This document shows, one piece after another, positions 1 through 5,116 of a stretch of 5,116 nt of DNA. Position numbers and translations under genes: made by a program. Below the pieces are notes generated by a model that was not told the origin of the DNA, did not search any database, and was given only the letters and a program-made list of their open reading frames with translations. Source of the DNA: CAZIWX01 sp964543125 (GTDB lineage: Bacteria; Fidelibacterota; UBA8477); assembly GCA_964543125.1 (NCBI GenBank), contig CAZIWX010000153.1, forward strand, positions 1 to 5,116, in the 5' to 3' direction. Within the stretch, counting starts at the first letter, position 1. Every line of letters begins with the position of its first letter.

Positions 1-378
1 GATCTGACGCCTAATCTGCCGGCGGTACGATTTGATCAACAATTGATGCGGGATGTACTCATCAATTTGTTGGAAAATGCCTTGAAGTTCAGCGCTCCGG
101 AGACCGAAGTTCACATCCGGAGCGGATTCAACGATTCATCCCGCGAAGTCTGGTTTTCAGTCAGGGACTCGGGGATCGGCATCGCACCGCGGCACCAACA
201 TAAGATATTTGAACGATTTTTCCGGGTGGAAACCGTATCACATTCCATTTCAGGAACAGGCTTGGGCTTATCCATATCCCGAAAGTATGTGCAAATCCAC
301 AATGGAAGAATCATGGTGGACAGTGAATTGGGTAAGGGGACAATCGTAACCGTCGTTTTACCTCTGGCCGAAAATTGA
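1..378 (+). CDS. Sensor histidine kinase, C-terminal ATPase domain (5' partial)
   Basis: The reading frame is open from the first base of the window, so this is the last 125 residues of a longer protein; the TTG at 43 is internal. The visible part is a HATPase_c domain, which binds ATP and phosphorylates a conserved His in the dimerisation domain lying upstream of the window. In visible-fragment numbering I see the N box (NLLENALKFS, N26), the G1 box (DSGIG, 56-60), the F box (IFERFFR, 69-75) and the G2 box (GTGLGL, 85-90), all intact, so the domain should be active. It ends 22 nt before the next gene on the same strand, which also carries a receiver and a kinase core. The two are probably co-transcribed and part of the same signalling pathway. 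The input domain and signal cannot be seen. Confidence 0.93.
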   Translation, partial: DLTPNLPAVRFDQQLMRDVLINLLENALKFSAPETEVHIRSGFNDSSREVWFSVRDSGIGIAPRHQHKIFERFFRVETVSHSISGTGLGLSISRKYVQIHNGRIMVDSELGKGTIVTVVLPLAEN

Positions 379-400
379 AAGTTTTTTTTAGGGAGCAGCA

Positions 401-1516
401 GTGACCAATAAAAATGATGGAAAAATTCTGGTTGTGGAAGATATGGCAATTCAGCGTGAAAATTTGCAACAGATTTTAGAGTTGGAAGATTTTGTGGTTG
501 AGACGGCAGCGAATGGTTTACAGGCTTTGGAAATCCTCACCCGGGGATTTTTACCGGATTTGATCATTTGTGATATCATGATGCCGGAAATGGACGGGTA
601 TCAATTGCGTGAAGCGATGCGGGGAAATCCGGCCTGGCAGGGTATTGGTTTCATTTTTCTTTCGGCCAAAGCCAGCAAAGAGGATATCCAGGCAGGCAAA
701 TCCTATGGCGTGGAGGAATATTTAACCAAACCGGTAGAGATTCCGACTTTGCTCCAGGCGACTAAGGTCAGCCTGAAGCGGCTGGAAGAAATTCGCGAAG
801 CCGAAAAATCCCGTAATGAGGAGTTGTTTCGGGATTTGTTTACCCGTGTCTCGCACGAAATGCGGACGCCCTTAAGCATCATTACCAGTGGATTATCACT
901 TTTCGAATTGGAATCGGCCACATCACCTGAAATCAAAGAGTATTTGAACTTTATCGTTAATGGTCATGACCGCATTCTGGCTTTGGTAGAAAAAGTTAAG
1001 CGAATGCAGGATGCCGAATTGCCTTCAGCAGATTCAAAGCCTGCCCAAGGGCTCCCAGCCCATTTGATTGAGGACATTTTTTCCGAAATTTTTAAAAATC
1101 ACACTTTCTTTGGAAGATTTACCGCAAAAAGTATTGATTTTAAGATCACGCTGAAAGATTCGGATACATTGCTCCGGGTGCGGGCACAGGAACTTAAGAC
1201 CATAAGCGAAGAGTTGTTGGAAAATGCGATCAAATTTTCCGATGATTCACATAAGGTCCGGGTAACCGGGCGTTTGATTGACAACACCTATTGTCTGGCA
1301 TTCGAAGATTCGGGCCAAGGTTTTCCGCTGGAACACCTGGATGATTTGTTCAAACCATTTTACCAGCATCAGCGCGAACTCCGGGAACAGCAGGGCATGG
1401 GAATCGGTTTGACGGTCGTAAAAGCCATGGCTTCAAAGGCCGGAATTAAGATGATTGTGGAAAACACCCCCGCCAAGCATGGCCGGTTTTCTTTAATGAT
1501 TCCCTGCCATGTGTGA
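401..1516 (+). CDS. Hybrid response regulator/histidine kinase (REC-HisKA-HATPase_c)
   Basis: A 371-residue cytoplasmic signalling protein with no membrane segment. The N-terminal receiver domain (about 7-125) has the acidic pair E13/D14, phospho-acceptor D58 (CDIMMPEMDG), the switch residue S88 and conserved K110 (LTKP). A helical linker (about 126-145) leads to a HisKA dimerisation domain with the H box SHEMRTPL (H152). The HATPase_c domain follows with N box N275 (EELLENAIKFS), G1 DSGQG (303-307) and G2 GMGIGL (332-337). All key residues are present. The start is a GTG preceded by AGGGAG (390-395) at 5-nt spacing. The protein has no PAS, GAF or periplasmic sensor, so its input is most likely phosphorylation of D58, possibly by the kinase encoded just upstream; that link is inferred. 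No DNA-binding output domain is present, so the final response regulator must be encoded elsewhere. Confidence 0.95.
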   Translation: MTNKNDGKILVVEDMAIQRENLQQILELEDFVVETAANGLQALEILTRGFLPDLIICDIMMPEMDGYQLREAMRGNPAWQGIGFIFLSAKASKEDIQAGKSYGVEEYLTKPVEIPTLLQATKVSLKRLEEIREAEKSRNEELFRDLFTRVSHEMRTPLSIITSGLSLFELESATSPEIKEYLNFIVNGHDRILALVEKVKRMQDAELPSADSKPAQGLPAHLIEDIFSEIFKNHTFFGRFTAKSIDFKITLKDSDTLLRVRAQELKTISEELLENAIKFSDDSHKVRVTGRLIDNTYCLAFEDSGQGFPLEHLDDLFKPFYQHQRELREQQGMGIGLTVVKAMASKAGIKMIVENTPAKHGRFSLMIPCHV

Positions 1517-1532
1517 AGGACACTTGGTTTGA

Positions 1533-1560
1533 TTGGCCAATGTATTTACATTCCAGCCAA
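1533..1560 (+). other. Imperfect hairpin between the kinase and lipoprotein genes
   Basis: TTGGC (1533-1537) pairs with GCCAA (1556-1560), and AATGT (1539-1543) pairs with ACATT (1548-1552) around a 4-nt loop, with a 1x3 internal loop between the two stems. It lies 17 nt after the kinase stop codon. No T-run follows, so it is not a standard intrinsic terminator. It could be a 3'-end stabilising structure, a weak terminator, or a binding site built on the inverted repeat AATGTA-tt-TACATT. The rest of the 98-nt spacer shows no promoter I would defend. Confidence 0.35.
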
Positions 1561-1614
1561 CCAATATTGAAATCGGAAGCTTTGACGATCAAGTCAGATA
1601 GAAAGGAATAATTC

Positions 1615-2759
1615 ATGAAACGCTTTGCCTGCTTTTTACCCGTGATTGGCATCAGTTGGTTTCTGATCCTGGGGTGTACAAGCACTTCCACCGAGCCGGA
1701 TACCACTCCGCCGGCAGTGCCCACCGGATTCAGCGTGGATTTTAATCATACAACCGACGGTGAGATCGCTCTAACCTGGAATGCCAATACTGAAAGCGAT
1801 TTGGCCGGATATAAATTATATCGCCAGGATGGTGTGGGAGCGGATTTTAACGAAATTGGAACAACGAACCAGACCAGTTATGTTCAGACCGGCTTGGATT
1901 ACAATACGGAGTATGATTACAAAATCCAGGCTTACGATAAATCAGACAATTACTCTGATTTTGCCTCTTTGAGTGGTGCCGTGGCGCCAATCAATCAGCT
2001 TCCCCCGGCCAAACCCACGGGGCTATCCATTTATGCACATAATCAGACCGGCTTATTGGATATTGAACTCAAATGGACGCCCAATTCGGAATCGGACTTT
2101 GCATATTACAAGGTTTATCGTGCGACNNNNNNNNNNNNNNNNNNNNNNNNNNNNNNNNNNNNNNNNNNNNNNNNNNNNNNNNNNNNNNNNNNNNNNNNNN
2201 NNNNNNNNNNNNNNNNNNNNNNNNNNAATGGACGCCCAATTCGGAATCGGACTTTGCATATTACAAGGTTTATCGTGCGACCGCCGGCGTATTCCCCGCG
2301 GATTCAGCCCATATGGTTGATTCGCTAACAACAACCAGTTTTACCGATACCATGTTAACGGTGGGGACTAGATATTATTATAAAATATTGGCTTATGACA
2401 AAGAACCCTTGCCCAGTAATCCTTCCGATGTGGTCACGGATGTTCCCTTGCCCGCGCCAACGCTCATCGGCCCGGCAAATTCCTCCACTGCCAGTTCTGC
2501 TCGGCCGACATTTTCCTGGAACCGTTTAACCGATGCGGTTGGGTATCAAATCACGGTCATGGAGTCGGCCCAATCCGGAACCGTTTGGGAAACGAAACTG
2601 GATCAACCAGATTCAGGAGATCCGTCTATTGCTTATCCCGCAACGGCCACGGCACTGGTTACCGGTGGCACCTACTACTGGTTTGTGGGAACCTACTCGA
2701 TCACGGACCAATCCGAGGTAAATTCATATAGCGCCACGTATCACTTTTTGGTGCCCTGA
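1615..2759 (+). CDS. FN3-repeat lipoprotein, interrupted by an assembly gap
   Basis: The product is a predicted lipid-anchored surface or periplasmic protein. The N-terminus is a lipoprotein signal peptide (K2, R3, hydrophobic core, ILGC with C21), followed by a Ser/Thr-rich linker. ATG 1615 has AGGA at 1604-1607 with 7-nt spacing. A 100-N gap lies at 2127-2226. Removing one copy of the 55-bp flanking duplicate plus the Ns (155 nt) gives one continuous 329-residue frame ending at the TGA of 2757-2759. In that joined protein, FN3 domain 1 covers about 32-125, FN3 domain 2 about 130-226, and a third FN3- or Ig-like beta domain about 228-329. The first two share the pattern of a W, then ESD, then YK(L/V)YR, and later (Q/L)AYDK. 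FN3 modules usually mediate binding; no catalytic domain is visible and the ligand is unknown. A terminator follows, so the gene probably ends its transcript. Confidence 0.85.
2072..2126 (+). repeat. 55-bp exact duplicate, left flank of the gap
   Basis: These 55 bases are identical to 2227-2281. They encode the middle of FN3 domain 2 (WTPNSESDFAYYKVYRA). The copy abuts the first N exactly, as expected for a contig end. Confidence 0.97.
2127..2226. other. Scaffold gap of exactly 100 N
   Basis: A run of exactly 100 unknown bases is a common placeholder for a gap of unestimated length. Identical 55-bp sequences abut it on both sides, which suggests overlapping contig ends and a true gap that may be zero or negative in length. 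Any protein translated through the Ns is out of frame and should be ignored. Confidence 0.97.
2227..2281 (+). repeat. 55-bp exact duplicate, right flank of the gap
   Basis: Second copy of 2072-2126, offset by 155 nt. Because 155 is not a multiple of three, the copies lie in different frames relative to the start codon. This is hard to reconcile with a real in-frame tandem domain unless the gap has another length. Confidence 0.97.
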
Positions 2760-2788
2760 CCTTCAAATTTCTGTTTATTTCCTATGGC

Positions 2789-2820
2789 AAAGAGCTCCCC
2801 ATAACAAGGAGCTCTTTTAA
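2789..2820 (+). terminator. Intrinsic terminator after the FN3 lipoprotein
   Basis: A perfect 10-bp stem, AAAGAGCTCC (2789-2798) with GGAGCTCTTT (2808-2817), closes a 9-nt loop; the stem's 3' end runs into TTTTAA. It begins 30 nt after the lipoprotein stop codon. Read from the other strand the T-run is only three bases, so it is at best a weak terminator for the convergent minus-strand genes. Confidence 0.85.
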
Positions 2821-2862
2821 TATCCAAGAGATGAGGGAGAAGTTATTTGAACGTCTTAACGA

Positions 2863-2878
2863 ATGGCCCAAAGGCCAT
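2863..2878 (-). terminator. Small hairpin downstream of the tautomerase gene
   Basis: ATGGCC and GGCCAT form a perfect 6-bp stem around a 4-nt loop, starting 15 nt past the tautomerase stop codon on the minus strand. No T-run follows in the minus direction, so a terminator role is only possible; it may be a simple 3'-end structure. The rest of 2821-2892 shows no gene. Confidence 0.3.
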
Positions 2879-2892
2879 ACAGTAAATCCCGG

Positions 2893-3081
2893 TTAATTCC
2901 GATCACTCAGCAGTAAGCCGGCCTTGGCCCAATTCTCGCGGCTAATTTCCTCGATGACGACCGATATCGCTTCCGGCGGTTTGTTGGCGATACGCTCTAG
3001 CAGGGCCGTCAATTCTTTGGCAATTTCAGCTTTCTGCTCCCGGGTTAAGGTTCCCGCGACTTTAATATTTACAAATGGCAT
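2893..3081 (-). CDS. 4-oxalocrotonate tautomerase-like small protein
   Basis: A 62-residue protein of the tautomerase superfamily, whose members use an N-terminal proline, exposed after Met removal, as the catalytic base for keto-enol tautomerisation. The sequence starts MPFVNIKV, giving Pro1, and has the typical beta-alpha-beta layout with a second strand (AISVVIEEI) and a Trp where 4-OT has Phe50 (RENW). The length matches the family. In a gapless comparison with the classical Pseudomonas 4-OT, recalled from memory, the substrate-binding Arg11 and Arg39 positions are Leu and Ser. The substrate is therefore probably not 4-oxalocrotonate, and no catabolic gene is nearby. AGGA at 3089-3092 sits 7 nt before the ATG. 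The gene begins 40 nt after the amidase stop on the same strand and is probably co-transcribed with it. Confidence 0.9.
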   Translation of the reverse strand: MPFVNIKVAGTLTREQKAEIAKELTALLERIANKPPEAISVVIEEISRENWAKAGLLLSDRN

Positions 3082-3121
3082 GGCTGTTTCCTTTTTTTGT
3101 AAAACTTTTTTGGACAGTGAC

Positions 3122-3712
3122 CTAGCGGTTCATTGCTTTGATAACATCCAGATGAAATTGTCCTGAATCGAAATACTGTTGAATATTCCGTCCGGGACAG
3201 ACGGTCTCATTAGGCACCCAATCGTGATGAGAGCGGATATTCTCAAGAGGCACTTGATATTTTTGCGCCATTTTTGCGGTGAATTTTATCAGGTGTTTGT
3301 ACTGAACCGGCGAGAGGACCTGCTTTTCATAGTTTCCCAAAACGCATATAATCAAATGCCCATTCACATTGTAGGAGGTGTTGGTGTCACCGGGAAGATT
3401 TGGATCGCGTCCGGCATAAATATTACCTTCCAGATCCATTAGATAATGGTAGGGGATGTCGATCCAATGCTTTTCCCGCCGTGACCAATCTTGCAGATGC
3501 CGGAGATAAACCCGGGGATCTTTGTCCGTGTCAAAGGTGACCCCGGAGTGATGAATGGTGATATAGTGAATATTTTGGTGGGTCGTAATCTCTGCCGGCT
3601 GCCCACCCCATTGATCCTGGCTGATAACATTGATTCCGGCAAATTGGGCACAGCCCTGAACTAGCCCAATCAGGATGAGAAATTCCAATGATCGCCGGAG
3701 AATTCGGAGCAT
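3122..3712 (-). CDS. N-acetylmuramoyl-L-alanine amidase, Amidase_2/PGRP type, lipoprotein
   Basis: A predicted zinc amidase that cleaves the bond between N-acetylmuramic acid and L-Ala in peptidoglycan or its fragments. From the ATG at 3712 it has 196 residues: a signal peptide (MLRILRR, then a hydrophobic stretch) with lipobox VQGC (C21), then a catalytic domain at about 35-185. Likely zinc ligands are H54 (TIHHSG), H162 (SHHDW) and C172 (VCPGR). Y88 (PYHY) and T170 match the supporting catalytic positions of the T7 lysozyme/PGRP fold. Alanine after the lipid Cys suits outer-membrane sorting, as for E. coli AmiD, but this protein lacks an added peptidoglycan-binding domain. The frame extends upstream to a TTG at 3745 with no ribosome binding site; the ATG has GAGGA 5 nt ahead and places the signal peptide at the N-terminus. 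Roles in wall recycling or remodelling are inferred. Confidence 0.92.
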   Translation of the reverse strand: MLRILRRSLEFLILIGLVQGCAQFAGINVISQDQWGGQPAEITTHQNIHYITIHHSGVTFDTDKDPRVYLRHLQDWSRREKHWIDIPYHYLMDLEGNIYAGRDPNLPGDTNTSYNVNGHLIICVLGNYEKQVLSPVQYKHLIKFTAKMAQKYQVPLENIRSHHDWVPNETVCPGRNIQQYFDSGQFHLDVIKAMNR

Positions 3713-3717
3713 GTAAG

Positions 3718-3722
3718 TCCTC
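3718..3722 (-). promoter_or_regulatory. Ribosome binding site that fixes the amidase start
   Basis: On the minus strand GAGGA lies 5 nt before the ATG at 3712. The alternative TTG start 33 nt upstream has only AT-rich sequence ahead of it. Confidence 0.75.
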
Positions 3723-3732
3723 GTATTTATGA

Positions 3733-3766
3733 TACCGCCGCTCAATCAAATTTATATAAGGCGGTA
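3733..3766. promoter_or_regulatory. Inverted repeat in the divergent intergenic region
   Basis: TACCGCC (3733-3739) and GGCGGTA (3760-3766) are perfect 7-bp arms around an AT-rich 20-bp centre that contains TATA-like sequence. The element lies just upstream of the amidase start. It could be a dimeric regulator's operator over the amidase promoter, or a chance hairpin. A minus-strand TATCAT (3734-3729) is a possible -10 element but has no good -35. Confidence 0.35.
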
Positions 3767-3810
3767 CCCGGGTAAAACCCTATTTAGGTGAAATATCATT
3801 GGGATTATTC

Positions 3811-3839
3811 TTGTTCAAATTTCCATGATCCGCTACATT
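3811..3839 (+). promoter_or_regulatory. Possible sigma-70-type promoter for the transporter gene
   Basis: TTGTTC (3811-3816) and TACATT (3834-3839) are separated by 17 bp and lie 42 nt before the transporter ATG. Each is a partial match to consensus. A promoter is expected here because the flanking genes diverge, but this choice is tentative and the host's sigma consensus is unknown. Confidence 0.25.
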
Positions 3840-3881
3840 TCGCCTCAAATCGACAAATAATAATTGAAAAGGGGCGTCTGA

Positions 3882-4979
3882 ATGGCAAATCCATCAGTCA
3901 CAAGAAGTTCATTGTTGAAAAGTATCGGTCCGGGATTAATTTGGGCCGGTGCCGCGATAGGTGTTTCTCATCTGGTTCAATCCACCCGGGCCGGTGCAAT
4001 TTATGGCTTTGGCATCCTGTGGGCGATCATCATTGCGAATGTGTTTAAGTATCCGGCTTTTGAATTCGGTCCCCGTTATGCGGCCGCCACCGGTGAAAGC
4101 CTCCTGGAAGGCTATCAACGTTTGGGCAAATGGGCGTTGATTATTTTCATAATCATGACCTTTGGAACCATGTTCACCATCCAGGCGGCGGTTACGGTTG
4201 TGGCTGCCGGTTTGGCCGGTCAACTGTTCGGTGTGACGCTAACTCCAGCCCTTTGGAGCGCGATTCTCATCGGTTTCTGCATGCTCGTGTTGATGGTGGG
4301 ACGCTATCCGTTACTGGATTTGCTCACCAAAATCATTATTATAATTTTAGCCTTATCAACCATCACTGCCGTTATCGCGGCGATCGCGCATGGGTCCAAT
4401 GCCAGGCCCAATTTTCACCATCCGGCAGTCTGGACAGTCTCAGGCGTGACTTTTCTGGTGGCTGTTATGGGTTGGATGCCGTCCGCCATCGATATTTCCG
4501 TCTGGAATTCTCTGTGGACGCTGGAACGCAAAAAACAAACGGGCCATGCTCCCAGTCTTCGGGAAGCGGCGTTCGATTTCAATTTAGGGTATATCGGCAC
4601 CGCGCTACTGGCCTTGGGATTTCTTTCTTTGGGTGCTCTCGTGATGTACGGGACCGGGGCAAAATTTTCGGCGAGTGGAATCAAATTCGCCGGTCAGTTC
4701 GTGGGATTATATACGGGCAGTTTGGGTAGCTGGAGCCGCCCGGTTATTCTTATTGCGGGATTTACCACCATGTTTTCCACGGTTTTAGCGGTGACGGATG
4801 CTTTTCCCCGGGTGTTGCGACGCGTGACGGAGTTGGTTTTTCCACAAGTGCGCACCCGGGTGACCGATGATCGGTTTTACTGGCTTTGGATGGTAGTGGT
4901 ATCGGCGGGGGCTTTGATTTTAATTGCCTTTTTTATGGGTTGTGTGACTTTGTTGGTGGATCTTGCTAAGACTCTTTGA
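3882..4979 (+). CDS. NRAMP-related membrane transporter, truncated in TM10
   Basis: A 365-residue polytopic inner-membrane protein with the NRAMP (SLC11) layout: TM1 opens with GPGLIWAG (16-23), TM6 carries a WMPS motif (198-201), and about nine complete helices are visible before the end. Classical NRAMPs move Mn2+, Fe2+ or other divalent metals using DPGN in TM1 and MPH in TM6. Here the aligned TM1 residues are GVSH (27-30), and the TM6 His is Ser, with an acidic D204 three residues on. Substrate and even metal transport are therefore uncertain. The ATG has AAGGGG 7 nt ahead. The product stops at LVDLAKTL inside predicted TM10, shorter than the roughly 400 or more residues usual in the family. 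The frame after the TGA still reads like the rest of TM10. It may be a frayed gene, a sequence error, or a naturally short form. Confidence 0.85.
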   Translation: MANPSVTRSSLLKSIGPGLIWAGAAIGVSHLVQSTRAGAIYGFGILWAIIIANVFKYPAFEFGPRYAAATGESLLEGYQRLGKWALIIFIIMTFGTMFTIQAAVTVVAAGLAGQLFGVTLTPALWSAILIGFCMLVLMVGRYPLLDLLTKIIIIILALSTITAVIAAIAHGSNARPNFHHPAVWTVSGVTFLVAVMGWMPSAIDISVWNSLWTLERKKQTGHAPSLREAAFDFNLGYIGTALLALGFLSLGALVMYGTGAKFSASGIKFAGQFVGLYTGSLGSWSRPVILIAGFTTMFSTVLAVTDAFPRVLRRVTELVFPQVRTRVTDDRFYWLWMVVVSAGALILIAFFMGCVTLLVDLAKTL

Positions 4980-5103
4980 GTCCTTACGTCCCCCGTATTG
5001 GCTTATATTGATCGCCGGGGGATCAGCGCCGTCAAGGGTCCGGTTGCGTCTCCACCGGCGGCTTTGCCTCGGTTTCTTATCCGTCCTGGGTTTCCATCTT
5101 TAA
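4980..5103 (+). pseudogene. Disconnected C-terminal tail of the NRAMP-related gene
   Basis: Directly after the TGA at 4977-4979 the same frame reads VLTSPVLAYID, which continues TM10 in the style of the family (I recall a similar TLSFLTAPVLAYLNY stretch in relatives). Later the frame becomes Pro- and Arg-rich. From about 5017 the +1 frame instead gives a hydrophobic end, LCLGFLSVLGFHL, with TAA at 5101-5103, at about the right distance for TM11. The five-G run at 5017-5021 is a natural place for an indel. This is an inference from reading alone; the region could also be plain intergenic sequence. Confidence 0.45.
4989..5022 (+). other. GC-rich hairpin just after the transporter stop codon
   Basis: TCCCCCG (4989-4995) and CGGGGGA (5016-5022) form a perfect 7-bp stem with a 20-nt loop, starting 9 nt past the TGA. 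No T-run follows, so it is not a typical intrinsic terminator. It overlaps the suspected coding remnant. Confidence 0.45.
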
Positions 5104-5116
5104 CAGCGTTAGGCTT

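Noticed and set aside
2127..2226. A genuine tandem FN3 duplication around the Ns
   Set aside because: The copies sit 155 nt apart as assembled, which is out of frame and far shorter than an FN3 unit, and both end exactly at the gap. Overlapping contig ends explain this better, though extra hidden repeats cannot be excluded.
3439..3651. Alternative minus-strand frame within the amidase
   Set aside because: It is an overlapping shadow; the amidase frame carries all zinc-site motifs across this interval.
3713..3745. Longer amidase starting at TTG 3745
   Set aside because: It has no ribosome binding site and would put 11 extra residues ahead of a clear lipoprotein signal peptide. The ATG at 3712 has GAGGA at good spacing.
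4130..4729. Long open frame of 199 codons on the plus strand inside the transporter
   Set aside because: It is a +1 shadow of the transporter, with His-, Arg- and Cys-rich composition and no recognisable domain. The main frame has clear membrane helices.
4977..4979. UGA reassigned to an amino acid across the genome
   Set aside because: The first kinase fragment, the hybrid kinase and the FN3 lipoprotein all end sensibly at TGA, and Trp is encoded by TGG throughout.
1..5116. CRISPR arrays, tRNA or rRNA genes, insertion sequences
   Set aside because: No regularly spaced repeats, cloverleaf-like sequence, transposase frame or terminal inverted repeats were seen on either strand.

Overview
The window reads as a piece of a draft bacterial chromosome, probably a metagenome-assembled or short-read genome. 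It holds a 100-N scaffold gap, and the sequence on either side of that gap is a perfect 55-bp duplicate. Gene content points to a Gram-negative, diderm bacterium: two predicted lipoproteins (one with fibronectin type III repeats, one a peptidoglycan amidase), multidomain histidine kinases, and an NRAMP-related membrane protein of a type I associate with the Bacteroidota and related phyla. That placement is an inference from gene style. No rRNA, tRNA or taxonomic marker gene is present.

Layout. Positions 1-1516 (+) carry signalling genes: the C-terminal ATPase end of one histidine kinase, then, after 22 nt, a complete protein with a receiver domain followed by a kinase core. Positions 1615-2759 (+) encode a secreted FN3 lipoprotein, interrupted by the gap and closed by a clear intrinsic terminator at 2789-2820. 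On the minus strand, 3712 to 2893 holds a probable two-gene unit: an Amidase_2 lipoprotein followed by a small 4-oxalocrotonate tautomerase-like protein. A 169-nt divergent intergenic region (3713-3881) separates this unit from a plus-strand NRAMP-related transporter at 3882-4979.

How the genes fit together. The two kinases probably form one phosphorelay or branched two-component pathway, since the second protein begins with a receiver domain and has no visible sensor domain. The lipoproteins and the amidase act at the cell envelope. Nothing in the sequence links the tautomerase to the amidase beyond shared orientation and a 40-nt gap. The transporter is the most unusual gene: its TM1 metal-binding motif and part of its TM6 motif are replaced, and a TGA codon cuts it inside the predicted tenth membrane helix while family-like sequence continues in frame past the stop.

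I see no CRISPR array, phage, transposon or defence system. No wholly new multi-gene system is evident. The points most worth checking are the NRAMP-like binding-site replacement and its truncated C-terminus, and the artefactual gap in the FN3 lipoprotein.
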